Shown here piece by piece: positions 15,630-25,173 of a DNA stretch of 64,000 nt. The position numbers and the translations under genes were made by a program. The notes under the pieces are model-generated. The model did no database searches and was not told the origin of the DNA. It saw only the letters and a list, made by a program, of their open reading frames with translations. The DNA is taken from assembly GCF_000754805.1 (NCBI RefSeq), contig NZ_KN150731.1:1649459-1713458 (forward strand), read 5' to 3'. The number at the start of each line of letters is the position of its first letter. Positions within the stretch are counted from its first letter, which is position 1. This stretch comes from Yersinia frederiksenii ATCC 33641 (GTDB taxonomy: Bacteria; Pseudomonadota; Gammaproteobacteria; Enterobacterales; Enterobacteriaceae).

Positions 15630-16661
15630 ATGAAAAAGCCGGATTGGGAGGCGATAAAGTGCGAATACTGTGCCGGACAACTTTCAATTCGGTCATTAGC
15701 TGAAAAATACGGTGTTAGCCATACAGCAATAGGTAAAAAGGCAAAACTTGAAAGTTGGGCAAAAGTTTCCAAAGATGAGGTTTCCACTAGCAAAAAAGTT
15801 TCCACTAAAAGCAAGAATGGAAACCTGCGAACCAAGACTAAAAAATCAATTTCTTCAATTGAAAATCAAATCGATCCAAATTACTCACCAATTGAAAATC
15901 AAATTGAAGAAAGCTGCTCTATCGCCAGTAGATATGGGCTAAACGATATGCAGGCAAAATTTGTCAGTGAGTATTTAATTGATTTGGATAAGACAGCTGC
16001 TTATAAACGGGCCGGATATAAATGTGAGGGATTAACCGGTGCTGCCGCTGCCCGTCGGTTGTATCGCCATGTATCGGTAAACAAAGCCATACGTGACTCA
16101 ATGGAAGCCAGAGAGAAACGGATGCACATCACGCAGGACGCTGTTTTAAATTGGTGGTGGGATATTGCCACAGCCAACGCCAACGAAATTTCAGAGTTTC
16201 GCCGTTTATGTTGCCGTCACTGCTGGGGGATTGAGAATAAATACCAGTGGATTAACGAGCAGGAATATCAGGAAGAGTCAGAGAAAAGAACCGATAACGG
16301 AAAACCTGTACCGTTGGATGATGGTGGATATGGTTTTGACAGCACGCTTGACCCATATCCTTATTGCCCACGTTGTAATGGTGAGGGGCAAGGCAGGGCG
16401 CATTTTCATGATTCGCGGGATTTATCAGTTTCGGCACGCCGCCTTTATGCAGGTGTTAAGCAGGGCAAGTTTGGCTTGGAAGTGATCACACGTAATCAGG
16501 ATGATGCGCTAAAAATGGTCGGTCAACATTTGGGTATGCTGAAAAATAAAACCGAAATTAGCGGCCCTGATGGTGGTTCCATTAACCAGGTGAATTACAC
16601 GCCAGAAGATTATGCGAAAGCACAGCAGATTTTAGGAGAGAGATTATCTGATTTGGATTGA
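15630..16661 (+). CDS. Terminase small subunit
   Basis: A 343-residue protein. The N-terminus has a helix-turn-helix (SIRSLAEKYGVSHTAIGKKA). The Terminase_2 region begins with YGLNDMQAKFVSEYLIDLDK and TAAYKRAGYK, followed by VNKAIRDSMEARE. Two cysteine clusters (CCRHCWG and YPYCPRCNG) suggest zinc binding. It would recognise the packaging site and feed DNA to TerL. Unusually, two A+T-rich cargo genes separate it from terL. Confidence 0.8.
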   Translation: MKKPDWEAIKCEYCAGQLSIRSLAEKYGVSHTAIGKKAKLESWAKVSKDEVSTSKKVSTKSKNGNLRTKTKKSISSIENQIDPNYSPIENQIEESCSIASRYGLNDMQAKFVSEYLIDLDKTAAYKRAGYKCEGLTGAAAARRLYRHVSVNKAIRDSMEAREKRMHITQDAVLNWWWDIATANANEISEFRRLCCRHCWGIENKYQWINEQEYQEESEKRTDNGKPVPLDDGGYGFDSTLDPYPYCPRCNGEGQGRAHFHDSRDLSVSARRLYAGVKQGKFGLEVITRNQDDALKMVGQHLGMLKNKTEISGPDGGSINQVNYTPEDYAKAQQILGERLSDLD

Positions 16662-16914
16662 ATGCAATCAGTAAAACTAGTTACTTATAAGTGATGTTCT
16701 GTTTATTGAGTATTGCATGTGAAAATAGTTTAAAGAATTATGCTATTTCTAATAAAAACATTTTATTAGATTAATTTCATCTGTAGTTATGAGACCGCGT
16801 AAATTTTTTAGCTGAAATTCGCTAAAAATTTAAACTGAGTCTACATTTGAAATGTATGCATTCGCTATTTTTATATAGGTAATTAGCTAGTTCATCAATA
16901 CAGAGGAGAAAGCT

Positions 16915-17154
16915 ATGGCTGAACGAGTATTAAATTTTATTAATGCTGGAGAACAGGATGTTTCAGAGGTCATAATAAGTACTGGAGTGCATTTGGCATC
17001 TCCTGCTGATCCGTTAGCAAAGGTTACATATACAATTTCATATCCTTCTCAAAGTGCAACTAACCCTTTATCTCTAAAGGAAGAGTTTGCCAAAGCTGCA
17101 GAGGAAATCACCTCAGATGCAAATAATCGTGGTGTACCACCTGGGCAAGTATGA
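16915..17154 (+). CDS. Small cargo protein, 79 aa, partner of the M29-like gene
   Basis: Starts after GAGGAGAAAGCT. The 79-residue product has no recognised domain and ends in a polar tail (ANNRGVPPGQV). It overlaps the next gene by 4 bases (ATGA), so the two form a unit. The upstream 250 bases are strongly A+T-rich and contain a hairpin at 16801-16832, consistent with an own promoter and independent regulation inside the prophage. Confidence 0.5.
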   Translation: MAERVLNFINAGEQDVSEVIISTGVHLASPADPLAKVTYTISYPSQSATNPLSLKEEFAKAAEEITSDANNRGVPPGQV

Positions 17155-18110
17155 ATAATTATTTATCCTTAAGGGGGTTGTTTGAATCCGGTGAATTGCC
17201 GACTGTGGTTAGTGATTCTTCATCTCTATTAAATGGTTTTTCATCTGTCGGATTTAAGACGCTGAATATAGATGATTTATGCTCAGACCCAAGTTTAGGG
17301 CCTAAAGAGGTGATATTGGTTGCTGCTGCACCTGCAAGTCATCCAAATGAAAGATTGCGAGATGCATTGCGAAACTCAGCAACACTTTTTATACCTTTAT
17401 TGGCATTTGCATATGATCAACGGTCAATTTCTTATTTAATCAATAGATTGTTATTTTTGGATTTTTTTGAGGCGTGTGAACGTAGTCGACGGATAGTAGA
17501 GTTTATCCAACATATAGATGAACCCATTTATGTATCTTCCAATGGGTGCAATCTGACTATTGAACTTGGAGATAATGTTGATGTTTTTGCCCCAAAACTT
17601 GTACCAAAAATTACCATTGGAGAGAGTATAAGTATTATACAATTCCTAGAAGTTGGCCTTGTTCCAAACAAAGAACTCACATCGTTTAATGTCAATGGAA
17701 CATTTTTGTGTGATGGCGTTTCAATCGCTCACCATCTGCATACTCATTTGCAATCTGGGCCTATTGCTGAAGAGGCATGGAGGATATTGGATGATGTACG
17801 AGAGCAAGGGGGTTTTCCCCTCACATTACATATTAATAACTCGGCAGTCTCTGCCATAAAAACCATCAATGACCTGGATCTGCTCCCTATACTGATGCCA
17901 TTAACTGATGAAATGCTACGTGGACAACTTACTGAAGTTGCCTTTGGTTCGTTAACTCCGTCAGATGAGACTGATTGGTCCATCAATTCCCAGCTCAACG
18001 AGCCTGCAGGCGGTGTTCACATTGCACTTGGAGCTGGCGAATTAGGCGCACATATTGACTTTGTGTCACCTTATGCGGAAATTCTGAACATTGGACATTT
18101 AAAGCTGTAA
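17151..18110 (+). CDS. M29-metallopeptidase-like cargo protein
   Basis: A 319-residue protein of uncertain family. The C-terminal part has E262 in LTEVAFGS, H290 in GGVHIALGAG and H301-x-D303 in GAHIDFV. This E...H...H-x-D order and spacing resembles the metal ligands of M29 aminopeptidases (aminopeptidase T/AmpS). The N-terminal half (VILVAAAPASHPNERLRDAL) has the alternating pattern of an alpha/beta fold. It is co-translated with the 79-residue gene and inserted between terS and terL. It could be a peptidase acting on that partner, or a degenerate relative. Not a known phage structural protein. Confidence 0.4.
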   Translation: MNNYLSLRGLFESGELPTVVSDSSSLLNGFSSVGFKTLNIDDLCSDPSLGPKEVILVAAAPASHPNERLRDALRNSATLFIPLLAFAYDQRSISYLINRLLFLDFFEACERSRRIVEFIQHIDEPIYVSSNGCNLTIELGDNVDVFAPKLVPKITIGESISIIQFLEVGLVPNKELTSFNVNGTFLCDGVSIAHHLHTHLQSGPIAEEAWRILDDVREQGGFPLTLHINNSAVSAIKTINDLDLLPILMPLTDEMLRGQLTEVAFGSLTPSDETDWSINSQLNEPAGGVHIALGAGELGAHIDFVSPYAEILNIGHLKL

Positions 18111-18239
18111 AGGACACCTTAACTTAGCTCAAAAAGGACATTAGAGTCAGATTATTGTATCAATGATACAAAGAATGCTCTTCGACCAAAAAACATATAA
18201 CGCGAGCAAATAAATCGCACCAACTCGCAGGATCACCAC

Positions 18240-19883
18240 ATGAGCGATATTCTCGAATGGGAAAATCTGGATTTCCCGTCGCGTGTCGCCCTGAAATCCC
18301 GATCGGAAAAGTCATTTCTTAATTTCACCCGCATTTGGTTTGAGCTGTTGCAGAGTGACCGATTATTGGTGAACTGGCATCATAAAATGATGGCTTCCAA
18401 GCTGGATGATTTGGTCAATAACCGGTTGCAACCGCGCAACCTGATTGTGAATGTGCCGCCGGGTGGGACTAAAACCGAGTTTATTTCGGTACATCTGCCA
18501 GCCTATATCAATATGTTAGTGCAGACCGGCCAATTACGGCGCTTTCGAAATCTCAATGTGTCGTTTGCTGACACACTGGTAAAACGCAATAGCCGCCGCA
18601 CCCGCGATATTATCGCCAGCCCTGAGTATCAATCACTGTGGCCTTGCCGCTTTGGTATTAATCAGGCGGAAGAGTGGGAAATCGTTAATAGTCGGGGCCG
18701 AATGGTGGGGCAGACGGTTTCCCGCTCCAGTGGCGGGCAATTAACTGGCGGTCGTGCGGGTTTCCCCGGCCCTGATTTTTCCGGTTTTGTCGGGCTTGAT
18801 GATTACAACAAACCCGAAGATATGTTTTCGGCCACCAAACGGGCCAGCGCTAACCGTATCTTGGTGAACACTATCCGCTCACGGCGCGGTGATAAGAGCA
18901 AAGAGCATCCAACCCCGTTTGTTTCTATCCAGCAACGGCTTCATACCGATGACGCTACCGGATTTATGCTGTCCGGTAAGATGGGGGTGGATTTTCATCA
19001 CATCACCATTCCGGCGTTGGTCAGTGAAGAATATATCGATGCATTGCCGGAACCGTGGCGTTCCCAATGCTGGTTCTCGATTAAAAATAGTGAAAGTGTG
19101 GTGGTCGGCGGGGTGCGTTATTGGTCTTACTGGCCGGTAAACGAATATGTCGGTGATTTGCTGCGGTTGTGGGAAAGCGACGAATACACTTTCATGTCGC
19201 AATATATGCAGCGCCCACGGGCACTGACCGGCGGGTTAATTGATACCGACTGGTTTAAACGCTACACCCATTTACCCCCACTGACTCATCGCGCCGTTTA
19301 TGTCGATACCAACTCCGGCAAAATCGAAGATTACAACGACTACACCGTTTTTACCCTTGTGGGGATTGGCGTAGATGGCAATCTCTACATTATCGATAGC
19401 GTACGTGGACGATGGGACCCAGAAGACCTACTGACCACTGCCCAAGACTTATGGGAAAAGTGGCGGCCGTATAATCCAAAACGCCCCGCGCCATTACGCC
19501 ATATGGGCATCGAGGATAAGCAAGCTGGGCAAGGTCTGATTACCACGCTGGTAAAACGTAAAAGCATTCCCATCCTAACCATCCCGCGCGGCTCAGGCCA
19601 AAACAAGCTGATCCGCTGCCTGAATACTATTCCGCAAATGAAAACTGGCTGCGTCTATATTCCGGCACTGATGACCGACGACGGTCAAAAAATCCCGCAG
19701 GTGTATTACTGGGATGGCGCGGTTGCCGCCTCGACTGATTGGGTTGTGCCTACACTGACCGAATGCGCTGACTTCTCGGCTGATGATAGCCATAAAAACG
19801 ACGATATTCTCGACACAATCATGGATTCGATAGAGATCGAATTAATTGCTGGTGGCAGCATCAGTTATGACAAGTGGGTTTAA
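18240..19883 (+). CDS. terL: Terminase large subunit
   Basis: A 547-residue packaging motor. A P-loop-like VPPGGTKTE (72-80) and an acidic Walker-B-like FVGLDDYNKPED (about 180-190) form the ATPase. The C-terminal nuclease domain begins at AVYVDTNSGKIEDYND (about 350), with an acidic patch near the end (NDDILDTIMDS). It pumps DNA into the prohead and cuts it. The next gene starts after the stop with a 2-base gap. Confidence 0.85.
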   Translation: MSDILEWENLDFPSRVALKSRSEKSFLNFTRIWFELLQSDRLLVNWHHKMMASKLDDLVNNRLQPRNLIVNVPPGGTKTEFISVHLPAYINMLVQTGQLRRFRNLNVSFADTLVKRNSRRTRDIIASPEYQSLWPCRFGINQAEEWEIVNSRGRMVGQTVSRSSGGQLTGGRAGFPGPDFSGFVGLDDYNKPEDMFSATKRASANRILVNTIRSRRGDKSKEHPTPFVSIQQRLHTDDATGFMLSGKMGVDFHHITIPALVSEEYIDALPEPWRSQCWFSIKNSESVVVGGVRYWSYWPVNEYVGDLLRLWESDEYTFMSQYMQRPRALTGGLIDTDWFKRYTHLPPLTHRAVYVDTNSGKIEDYNDYTVFTLVGIGVDGNLYIIDSVRGRWDPEDLLTTAQDLWEKWRPYNPKRPAPLRHMGIEDKQAGQGLITTLVKRKSIPILTIPRGSGQNKLIRCLNTIPQMKTGCVYIPALMTDDGQKIPQVYYWDGAVAASTDWVVPTLTECADFSADDSHKNDDILDTIMDSIEIELIAGGSISYDKWV

Positions 19884-19885
19884 CG

Positions 19886-21271
19886 ATGAGTGAAAAACTG
19901 GATTTTGGCGGTAAACCCCGGATTCGCCTGACTGCTGATGGTTTATCGAATGTCATGACGGGGATGGGAACAGACCGCGACAGGCGTATGTATAGCCGCT
20001 TTATGTATGGTGCGATGCAAGATTTTGCCGAGCTGGAGGCGGCTTATACCGAAAACTGGATTGCCCGGTCAATTATTGATATCCCGGTTGATGATGCAAC
20101 GCGTGAATGGCGGTCATTTCCTTCGGATGATGCCACGGCTCTGCGCAATGCTGAGAACCATTTTAATATTCAAGGGATAACTCAAGAGTCCTTTAAATGG
20201 GCTGGGTTGTATGGTGGGGCGGGAGTATTGATGCTGACCGATCAGGACTTGTCTCATGAGTTGGAATTGAAGAATATCAAGAAAGACTCACTTAAACGCT
20301 TATTGGTTCTGGATCGCATGTTGGTCAACGGGCAGGAATACAACGTTTCTAACCCGTTGGCTGAGAACTTTATGCAGCCGGAATACTATTTAGTTAATGG
20401 TGGTCAGCAAAAAATTCATTTCAGCCATTTTGTGCGCGCACCGGGCGCTGCTTTGCCCATGCGCTTACGCATGATTAACGGCGGTTGGGATGATAGCCGC
20501 TTGAGGCGCTGCCTTGAGGATGTGAAAGATGCGGTCGCTGCCAAAGGGGGGATTTCCTCACTGATCCTGGAAGCGAATATCGACACCATCAGCAAAGAAA
20601 ATTTAGCCACTGATTTAGCTTCTGGCGATATGGATGAAGCCATAGCCAAACGCTATAACACTTTTGGCATGATGAAATCGCTATTTCGACTGGCGTTGCT
20701 GGATTCCAAAGAGACCCTTGATCGCAAGCAAATCTCTTTCGGCGGTTTGGGCGAAGTGTTGGCGGTGCTAATGGAGTGGACGGCTGGCGCATCTGGTATT
20801 CCGATGACACGCATATTTGGTGTGCAAGCCAAAGGAATGGGGGATTCGGGACAGGGTGACCAGAACAATTATTTCAATACCATCAAAGGGGATCAGGAAG
20901 CTAAATACCGTCCATTTCTGAAAAAATTGGATGAGGTATTGGTGCGTTCAACATTAGGCACCATGCCCGATGGTCTGGACTTTACCTTTGCGCCACTGTC
21001 GCAACCGACTGATACCGAGATATCTGCCCAGCGACTGGCTGATGCACAGGCTGATGATATTCGCCTGAATCAAAAGGTGGTATTGCCATCACAGGTGGCC
21101 CGTAAGCTGATGGAGCAAGGCGTTTATGGTATTCAAGAAGATGACATCACCCGACTTGAAGACGACGAATCCGCCGAACGGCAAGGTGATTATCAATTCA
21201 GGCTTGGCGACACTCCAGGCGATGATAAAAAACCAGCCACCACGCAGGAAGGCACAACTCAGGCCAGTTAA
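19886..21271 (+). CDS. Portal protein, DUF1073 type
   Basis: A 461-residue protein. The ATG at 19886 (MSEKLDFGG) is chosen over an in-frame GTG 12 bases upstream. MYSRFMYGAMQDFAELEAAY, ARSIIDIPVDDATREWRSF and LYGGAGVLMLTDQDL are typical of DUF1073 portals, which form the dodecameric DNA gate at one capsid vertex. The extreme C-terminus overlaps the MuF-like gene. Confidence 0.8.
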   Translation: MSEKLDFGGKPRIRLTADGLSNVMTGMGTDRDRRMYSRFMYGAMQDFAELEAAYTENWIARSIIDIPVDDATREWRSFPSDDATALRNAENHFNIQGITQESFKWAGLYGGAGVLMLTDQDLSHELELKNIKKDSLKRLLVLDRMLVNGQEYNVSNPLAENFMQPEYYLVNGGQQKIHFSHFVRAPGAALPMRLRMINGGWDDSRLRRCLEDVKDAVAAKGGISSLILEANIDTISKENLATDLASGDMDEAIAKRYNTFGMMKSLFRLALLDSKETLDRKQISFGGLGEVLAVLMEWTAGASGIPMTRIFGVQAKGMGDSGQGDQNNYFNTIKGDQEAKYRPFLKKLDEVLVRSTLGTMPDGLDFTFAPLSQPTDTEISAQRLADAQADDIRLNQKVVLPSQVARKLMEQGVYGIQEDDITRLEDDESAERQGDYQFRLGDTPGDDKKPATTQEGTTQAS

Positions 21272-22079
21272 ACAGACGGATGAAACCGAGCGCTACTATC
21301 GTGCTCAGTTGCGCGAGATGGTGCGATTGATGGCTCAGTCCGTCGATGAGGTATTAACACCAGTTCTGCGACGTAATTACACGGCTGATAGTTATCTGGT
21401 CGATATCATTAAAGAGTCAATCAGACAGGCTGCCGACAAATTTAATAGTTCAGTGATGGGCCGTCAGGCCGACCGACTAGCCCAGCGAGTGGTTAGTCGT
21501 GCGGAGTCCGAAAGTTCAGCGGCGTTTGTTGAGCAAATCAATCGCGCTATCGGTATTGATATGACCTCACTTATGGTTAATGAGTCATTAGTGGATTATT
21601 TCGATGCCTCGGTCGAAAGCAATGTTGCCCTGATTAAATCGCTGTCCTCTGATTATTTCGATGATATTCAGCGGGAAGTGATGGATAGCATCATGCGAGG
21701 TGACTCGCTCACGACGATGGTCAGAAATATCCAGCAAGTGACCGGAGCCAGCTATCAGCGTGCGCATCTTATTTCCCGCGATCAAACCGCCAAAATCCGC
21801 AGTGATATTACTCACACTCGGCAGGTATGCGCGGGAATTAACCGTTTTCGTTGGTCTACCTCGCAAGATGTTCGGGTATCCGGTAACCCAGCAGGTAAAT
21901 ACCCGCGGGCTAAAATCAAATGCTTTGAGATTTCTCGCGTCAATGTGGGTTATGGAGCGGGCATTTATCTTTGGTCACGAGGGGCGGCTTATAACGGTGA
22001 AACAGGACTACTCCCCGGCAGAGCCCATATCGGTTGCCGCTGTCATGCTATACCCCAAATAAAGGGGCTTGATTACTAA
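21222..22079 (+). CDS. Mu-F-like head morphogenesis protein
   Basis: A 285-residue protein from ATG 21222; an upstream ATG at 21126 would add 32 residues but increase overlap with the portal. The C-terminal part has the MuF signature: ISRDQTAKIRSDITHTRQ, INRFRWSTSQDVRV and LPGRAHIGCRCHAIP, with cysteines in the final loop. MuF-type proteins associate with the portal and enter the head during assembly. Confidence 0.8.
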   Translation: MIKNQPPRRKAQLRPVKQTDETERYYRAQLREMVRLMAQSVDEVLTPVLRRNYTADSYLVDIIKESIRQAADKFNSSVMGRQADRLAQRVVSRAESESSAAFVEQINRAIGIDMTSLMVNESLVDYFDASVESNVALIKSLSSDYFDDIQREVMDSIMRGDSLTTMVRNIQQVTGASYQRAHLISRDQTAKIRSDITHTRQVCAGINRFRWSTSQDVRVSGNPAGKYPRAKIKCFEISRVNVGYGAGIYLWSRGAAYNGETGLLPGRAHIGCRCHAIPQIKGLDY

Positions 22080-22090
22080 CAGGATTTATT

Positions 22091-23290
22091 ATGCGGATCA
22101 CCGTTCGTGACCGCGTGTCCTTTCCGATTAACTCCCAACGAGAAATCACCCCTGAGGGCTATTTAAAAGTCCCTGGGCGGGTTGCGCGCGTCGGTGTGCA
22201 GCAATATCTCGCCTCTGAACTGGGATTAACCGACAGGCCACCCGGTCAAATCGTCAATGTTTACCGACCACCTGCGGAGGTGTTTGATCCGAACAGTCTG
22301 GCCAGTTATGACAATAAAGATGTCACCATTGATCATCCTGATGACTTGGTGAATGCCCAAACGTTTAAACAGGTCACCGCCGGGCATGCGATTTCGCCGG
22401 GACGACAGGATACCGATGACCCGGACTATGTGGTGGTTGATCTTCTGATAAAAGATCAATACGCCATTGATGCCATCAACCAAGATAAAGAGGAATTATC
22501 CGCCGGCTACACCTCCGAATATCGCTATGCACCCGGTATCGCCCCCTGTGGTACTGCCTACGAATTTATTCAATGCACCATCACCATCAACCATATCGCA
22601 CTGTGTGATCAGGCCAGAGCCGGACACATGGCGCGGTTATTTGACCGTAAACCCAAGGGAGTAAACCCCATGTATAAAGTTGTGCTGGATTCCGGCGTGC
22701 GCATCGAGGTGGCTGATGAGGCTACCCAGCAGCTGATCCAATCTTCTATGGATTCGTTAAACAAGCGTGTGACGGATGCGGAACAAGGGCAGGAAAAAGC
22801 CGAAGCTGCCAAAGATGAAGCAGAACAGAAGCTGCAAGAAGCAGAAGCAAAGACCGATGCAAAAGATGAAGAAATTGAACAGCTAAAAGAAAAATCTTCT
22901 GAGGATTCGATTGCTAAACAATTGGCTGATGTTGTCGCGGCTCGTGATTCCGCTATCAAAATTGCAGGTACAGATTTTACCTGTGACTCCGTAGTCCCTC
23001 TGAAAATCAAACGTGCCGCGCTGGATAGCGCTGGTATCAAATGCCGCAAATATACCTCATGGGATAAAGCGCCAGATACTTACGTATCAGCTTATTTCGA
23101 TGCGGAAGAAGAGCGTCGGGAAAATGAGGATGACGATGATCCTGACGATAAAAATGACGTGAATGACTCCATCATCAATTTGGGCCGCGATATGAAGAAA
23201 GTTAAAACGGGTGATGCGCAAAACACCCGTGACAGCGTTCGTCAGAGCTGGTTAGACAAGCGCTATGGCAAACAACCGGAGAATAAATAA
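22091..23290 (+). CDS. DUF2213 prohead protease with C-terminal scaffold region
   Basis: A 399-residue protein. Residues 1-185 form the DUF2213 domain (GYLKVPGRVARVGVQQYLAS, VTIDHPDDLVNAQTFKQVTA and KEELSAGYTSEYR), a serine-type capsid maturation protease. Residues 194-399 are a coiled-coil, Glu/Ala/Lys-rich scaffold followed by a positively charged tail (SWLDKRYGKQ). An internal start at 22670 would produce the scaffold alone. The gene ends in a one-base overlap (TAATG) with the cement gene. Confidence 0.8.
   Translation: MRITVRDRVSFPINSQREITPEGYLKVPGRVARVGVQQYLASELGLTDRPPGQIVNVYRPPAEVFDPNSLASYDNKDVTIDHPDDLVNAQTFKQVTAGHAISPGRQDTDDPDYVVVDLLIKDQYAIDAINQDKEELSAGYTSEYRYAPGIAPCGTAYEFIQCTITINHIALCDQARAGHMARLFDRKPKGVNPMYKVVLDSGVRIEVADEATQQLIQSSMDSLNKRVTDAEQGQEKAEAAKDEAEQKLQEAEAKTDAKDEEIEQLKEKSSEDSIAKQLADVVAARDSAIKIAGTDFTCDSVVPLKIKRAALDSAGIKCRKYTSWDKAPDTYVSAYFDAEEERRENEDDDDPDDKNDVNDSIINLGRDMKKVKTGDAQNTRDSVRQSWLDKRYGKQPENK
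22670..23290 (+). CDS. Probable internal scaffold protein from an in-frame start
   Basis: ATG 22670 lies in frame at residue 194 of the protease gene and is preceded by AAGGGAG at 8 bases, a good ribosome site. The 206-residue product would be the coiled-coil scaffold only, as lambda Nu3 is made from within the C gene. Confidence 0.5.
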   Translation: MYKVVLDSGVRIEVADEATQQLIQSSMDSLNKRVTDAEQGQEKAEAAKDEAEQKLQEAEAKTDAKDEEIEQLKEKSSEDSIAKQLADVVAARDSAIKIAGTDFTCDSVVPLKIKRAALDSAGIKCRKYTSWDKAPDTYVSAYFDAEEERRENEDDDDPDDKNDVNDSIINLGRDMKKVKTGDAQNTRDSVRQSWLDKRYGKQPENK

Positions 23291-23811
23291 TGGCTATTGC
23301 TCAGAGTGAATTTACTAAGTGGCGCGGCAAGGCTTACGAGGGGCAAATTTCAACTACTGATGTTTGTGAAGTGGTATCCCGCCGGGTGGAAGCAAAAATA
23401 CTGCCTTTTGGTCGAGCCGCTATCCGTGGTGTTGGGGCGCGCTCTTGTGCCCCAGTAACACCAGATACCACCGCCGCACAAATCATCGGATTCAGCGTCC
23501 GTTCAATGGCGGTATTTAGTAACAGTGTACCTACCAATCCACCAGATTATGAAGTGGGCTATGACGTTGATCATGTGGCGTCGTTACTGCGGCGTGGGCC
23601 GATGTTCGCTTTGTGTGTCGATGGTGCCAACGCAGGTGACTCAGTCACAGTAATTACGGCATTAGGGGTAAATCAGGGCCGATTAACTACCGGTGGTTCT
23701 GGAGTTGAATTGGATTTTGTCCGCTGGATTGATGATGTTGTCGCAGGTGAAGTGGGCGAAATTCGCGTTGATGGCATTTTAGCGTCAACGCCGGCTGCTG
23801 GCGGCGAATAA
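23290..23811 (+). CDS. Capsid cement / decoration protein, Gp24-like
   Basis: A 173-residue protein. EAKILPFGRAAIRGVG, AQIIGFSVRSMAVF and RGPMFALCVDGANAGDSV follow the structural cement protein family found between scaffold and major capsid genes. It would bind the outside of the head lattice. TAATG coupling to the protease gene supports co-translation. Confidence 0.7.
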   Translation: MAIAQSEFTKWRGKAYEGQISTTDVCEVVSRRVEAKILPFGRAAIRGVGARSCAPVTPDTTAAQIIGFSVRSMAVFSNSVPTNPPDYEVGYDVDHVASLLRRGPMFALCVDGANAGDSVTVITALGVNQGRLTTGGSGVELDFVRWIDDVVAGEVGEIRVDGILASTPAAGGE

Positions 23812-23830
23812 AATTTAAAGGAAAATATTC

Positions 23831-24766
23831 ATGAAACAAAGTGTATTTGACGTCAGCCCGGTATCGGCGCTCTCTTTTTTGGTGCAACAAGCCGCGCATA
23901 TTGAATCAGAAATTTACCGTCTGGAGTATCCGCAGTTTAAATACAGCACAATATTACCGCTGGATAACAGTGCACCTGACTGGGTAAAAGTGGTGGCGTT
24001 TCGCTCGATTGATGCTCGTGGTGAGTTGCAAGTATTTGGTCCGAACTCGACCGATGTACCAACCGTGGATATCGCCATGAATCAGGGCTTCCATGAAATT
24101 AAAACTGCAGCATTGGGTTACACCTACTCCATTGAGGAAATTGGTTTTGCCATGCTCAATAACGTCAATCTGGATGCTGAACGTGGTCAGGCAGTACGTG
24201 ATGTCGTTGAACAAGGTCTGAATAAGATCTACTTGTTAGGCCACAATGACATTGGTGAAGGGCTATATACCAGCTCCAATGTGGGCATTGAGGCTGCTCC
24301 AGCAACCTTGGCCGAGTTGGTCGCGGATATTCCTACCAAGGGTACTCAGCCGATCATCGATTTCTTTGGTGCTGCTTATAATCAGGTGTACTTGAAAAAC
24401 ACCGTAACAGTTCATCGGCCAAATGGTTTTATTCTGCCCTCGGAACAACATCAGTTACTGATGCGTACCTTGCTCTCTACCCATAACGCTTCAAACGTCA
24501 CGTTGTTGGAATTCCTACGTACCAACTTCAAAGATATGGACTTCGACGATGATATCTTGCTGGCCGGTGCCGGGGCAGCGGGGAAAGATCGCCTGATGGT
24601 GTACAAAAAAGATATGCGGGTAGTGAAAGGCCATGACGTGATGCCGTTGCGTTTTCTGGCACCAGCCACACCAGATAACGTCAATTTCAAAGTGCCAGCT
24701 ATTTTGCGTACCGGTGGTACGGAATGGCGTATTCCTAAAGCAGCTCACTATGTGGATGGGGTTTAA
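23831..24766 (+). CDS. Major capsid protein, DUF2184 type
   Basis: A 311-residue protein with an AAAGGAAA ribosome site. VSPVSALSFLVQQAAHIESE, then GYTYSIEEIGFAMLNNVNLD and QGLNKIYLLGHNDIGEGLYT are the DUF2184 pattern, an HK97-fold coat family. The C-terminus VKGHDVMPLRFLAP and RIPKAAHYVDGV is typical. It builds the icosahedral shell. Confidence 0.85.
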   Translation: MKQSVFDVSPVSALSFLVQQAAHIESEIYRLEYPQFKYSTILPLDNSAPDWVKVVAFRSIDARGELQVFGPNSTDVPTVDIAMNQGFHEIKTAALGYTYSIEEIGFAMLNNVNLDAERGQAVRDVVEQGLNKIYLLGHNDIGEGLYTSSNVGIEAAPATLAELVADIPTKGTQPIIDFFGAAYNQVYLKNTVTVHRPNGFILPSEQHQLLMRTLLSTHNASNVTLLEFLRTNFKDMDFDDDILLAGAGAAGKDRLMVYKKDMRVVKGHDVMPLRFLAPATPDNVNFKVPAILRTGGTEWRIPKAAHYVDGV

Positions 24767-24768
24767 TC

Positions 24769-25149
24769 ATGTTTGAATTAACTAACTTGCATACTTCGCC
24801 GTTGACGGTCACTGATGATAAAACCGACCAACGCATCACGATTGCTGTCGGCCATTCTGCGGTGGTGAATGGCGATTTTACCCGTCACTTATTTACTCAG
24901 GCGGGCATGATGCGTGCCGAGCGATTCGATGAGCCACTTAATGAGCATGCTGATGATAGTGAGCTGGATATCACTGCGGTGCGTGATGAATATGAAGACT
25001 TATTCGGTAAAAAAGCCCCCTCGGCGGCTAAAGCGATAACCTTGCAAAAGGCGATTGATAGCAAAAAAAACGAGTTAGCGCACAACGATACCACCGAGCC
25101 GGCAAACCCAGCGGATGATACCGATAACATTGATAACCCGTCCGCGTGA
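24769..25149 (+). CDS. Head-region protein with HeH/LEM-like motif, 126 aa
   Basis: The N-terminal half is beta-rich and unrecognised. Residues about 68-95 (ITAVRDEYEDLFGKKAPSAA) look like a two-helix HeH/LEM-type motif seen in phage head-tail proteins. The C-terminus is an acidic, low-complexity tail. Its position between capsid and connector genes suggests a structural role. The stop lies inside a terminator hairpin. Confidence 0.55.
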   Translation: MFELTNLHTSPLTVTDDKTDQRITIAVGHSAVVNGDFTRHLFTQAGMMRAERFDEPLNEHADDSELDITAVRDEYEDLFGKKAPSAAKAITLQKAIDSKKNELAHNDTTEPANPADDTDNIDNPSA

Positions 25150-25158
25150 CGGGTTTTT
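25135..25158 (+). terminator. Intrinsic terminator or attenuator inside the head operon
   Basis: AACCCGT (25135-25141) pairs with ACGGGTT (25149-25155), followed by TTT. It begins within the coding end of the previous gene. Placed after the capsid gene, it may lower expression of the connector and tail genes. Confidence 0.6.
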
Positions 25159-25173
25159 GCTTTAGGGGGCTAT

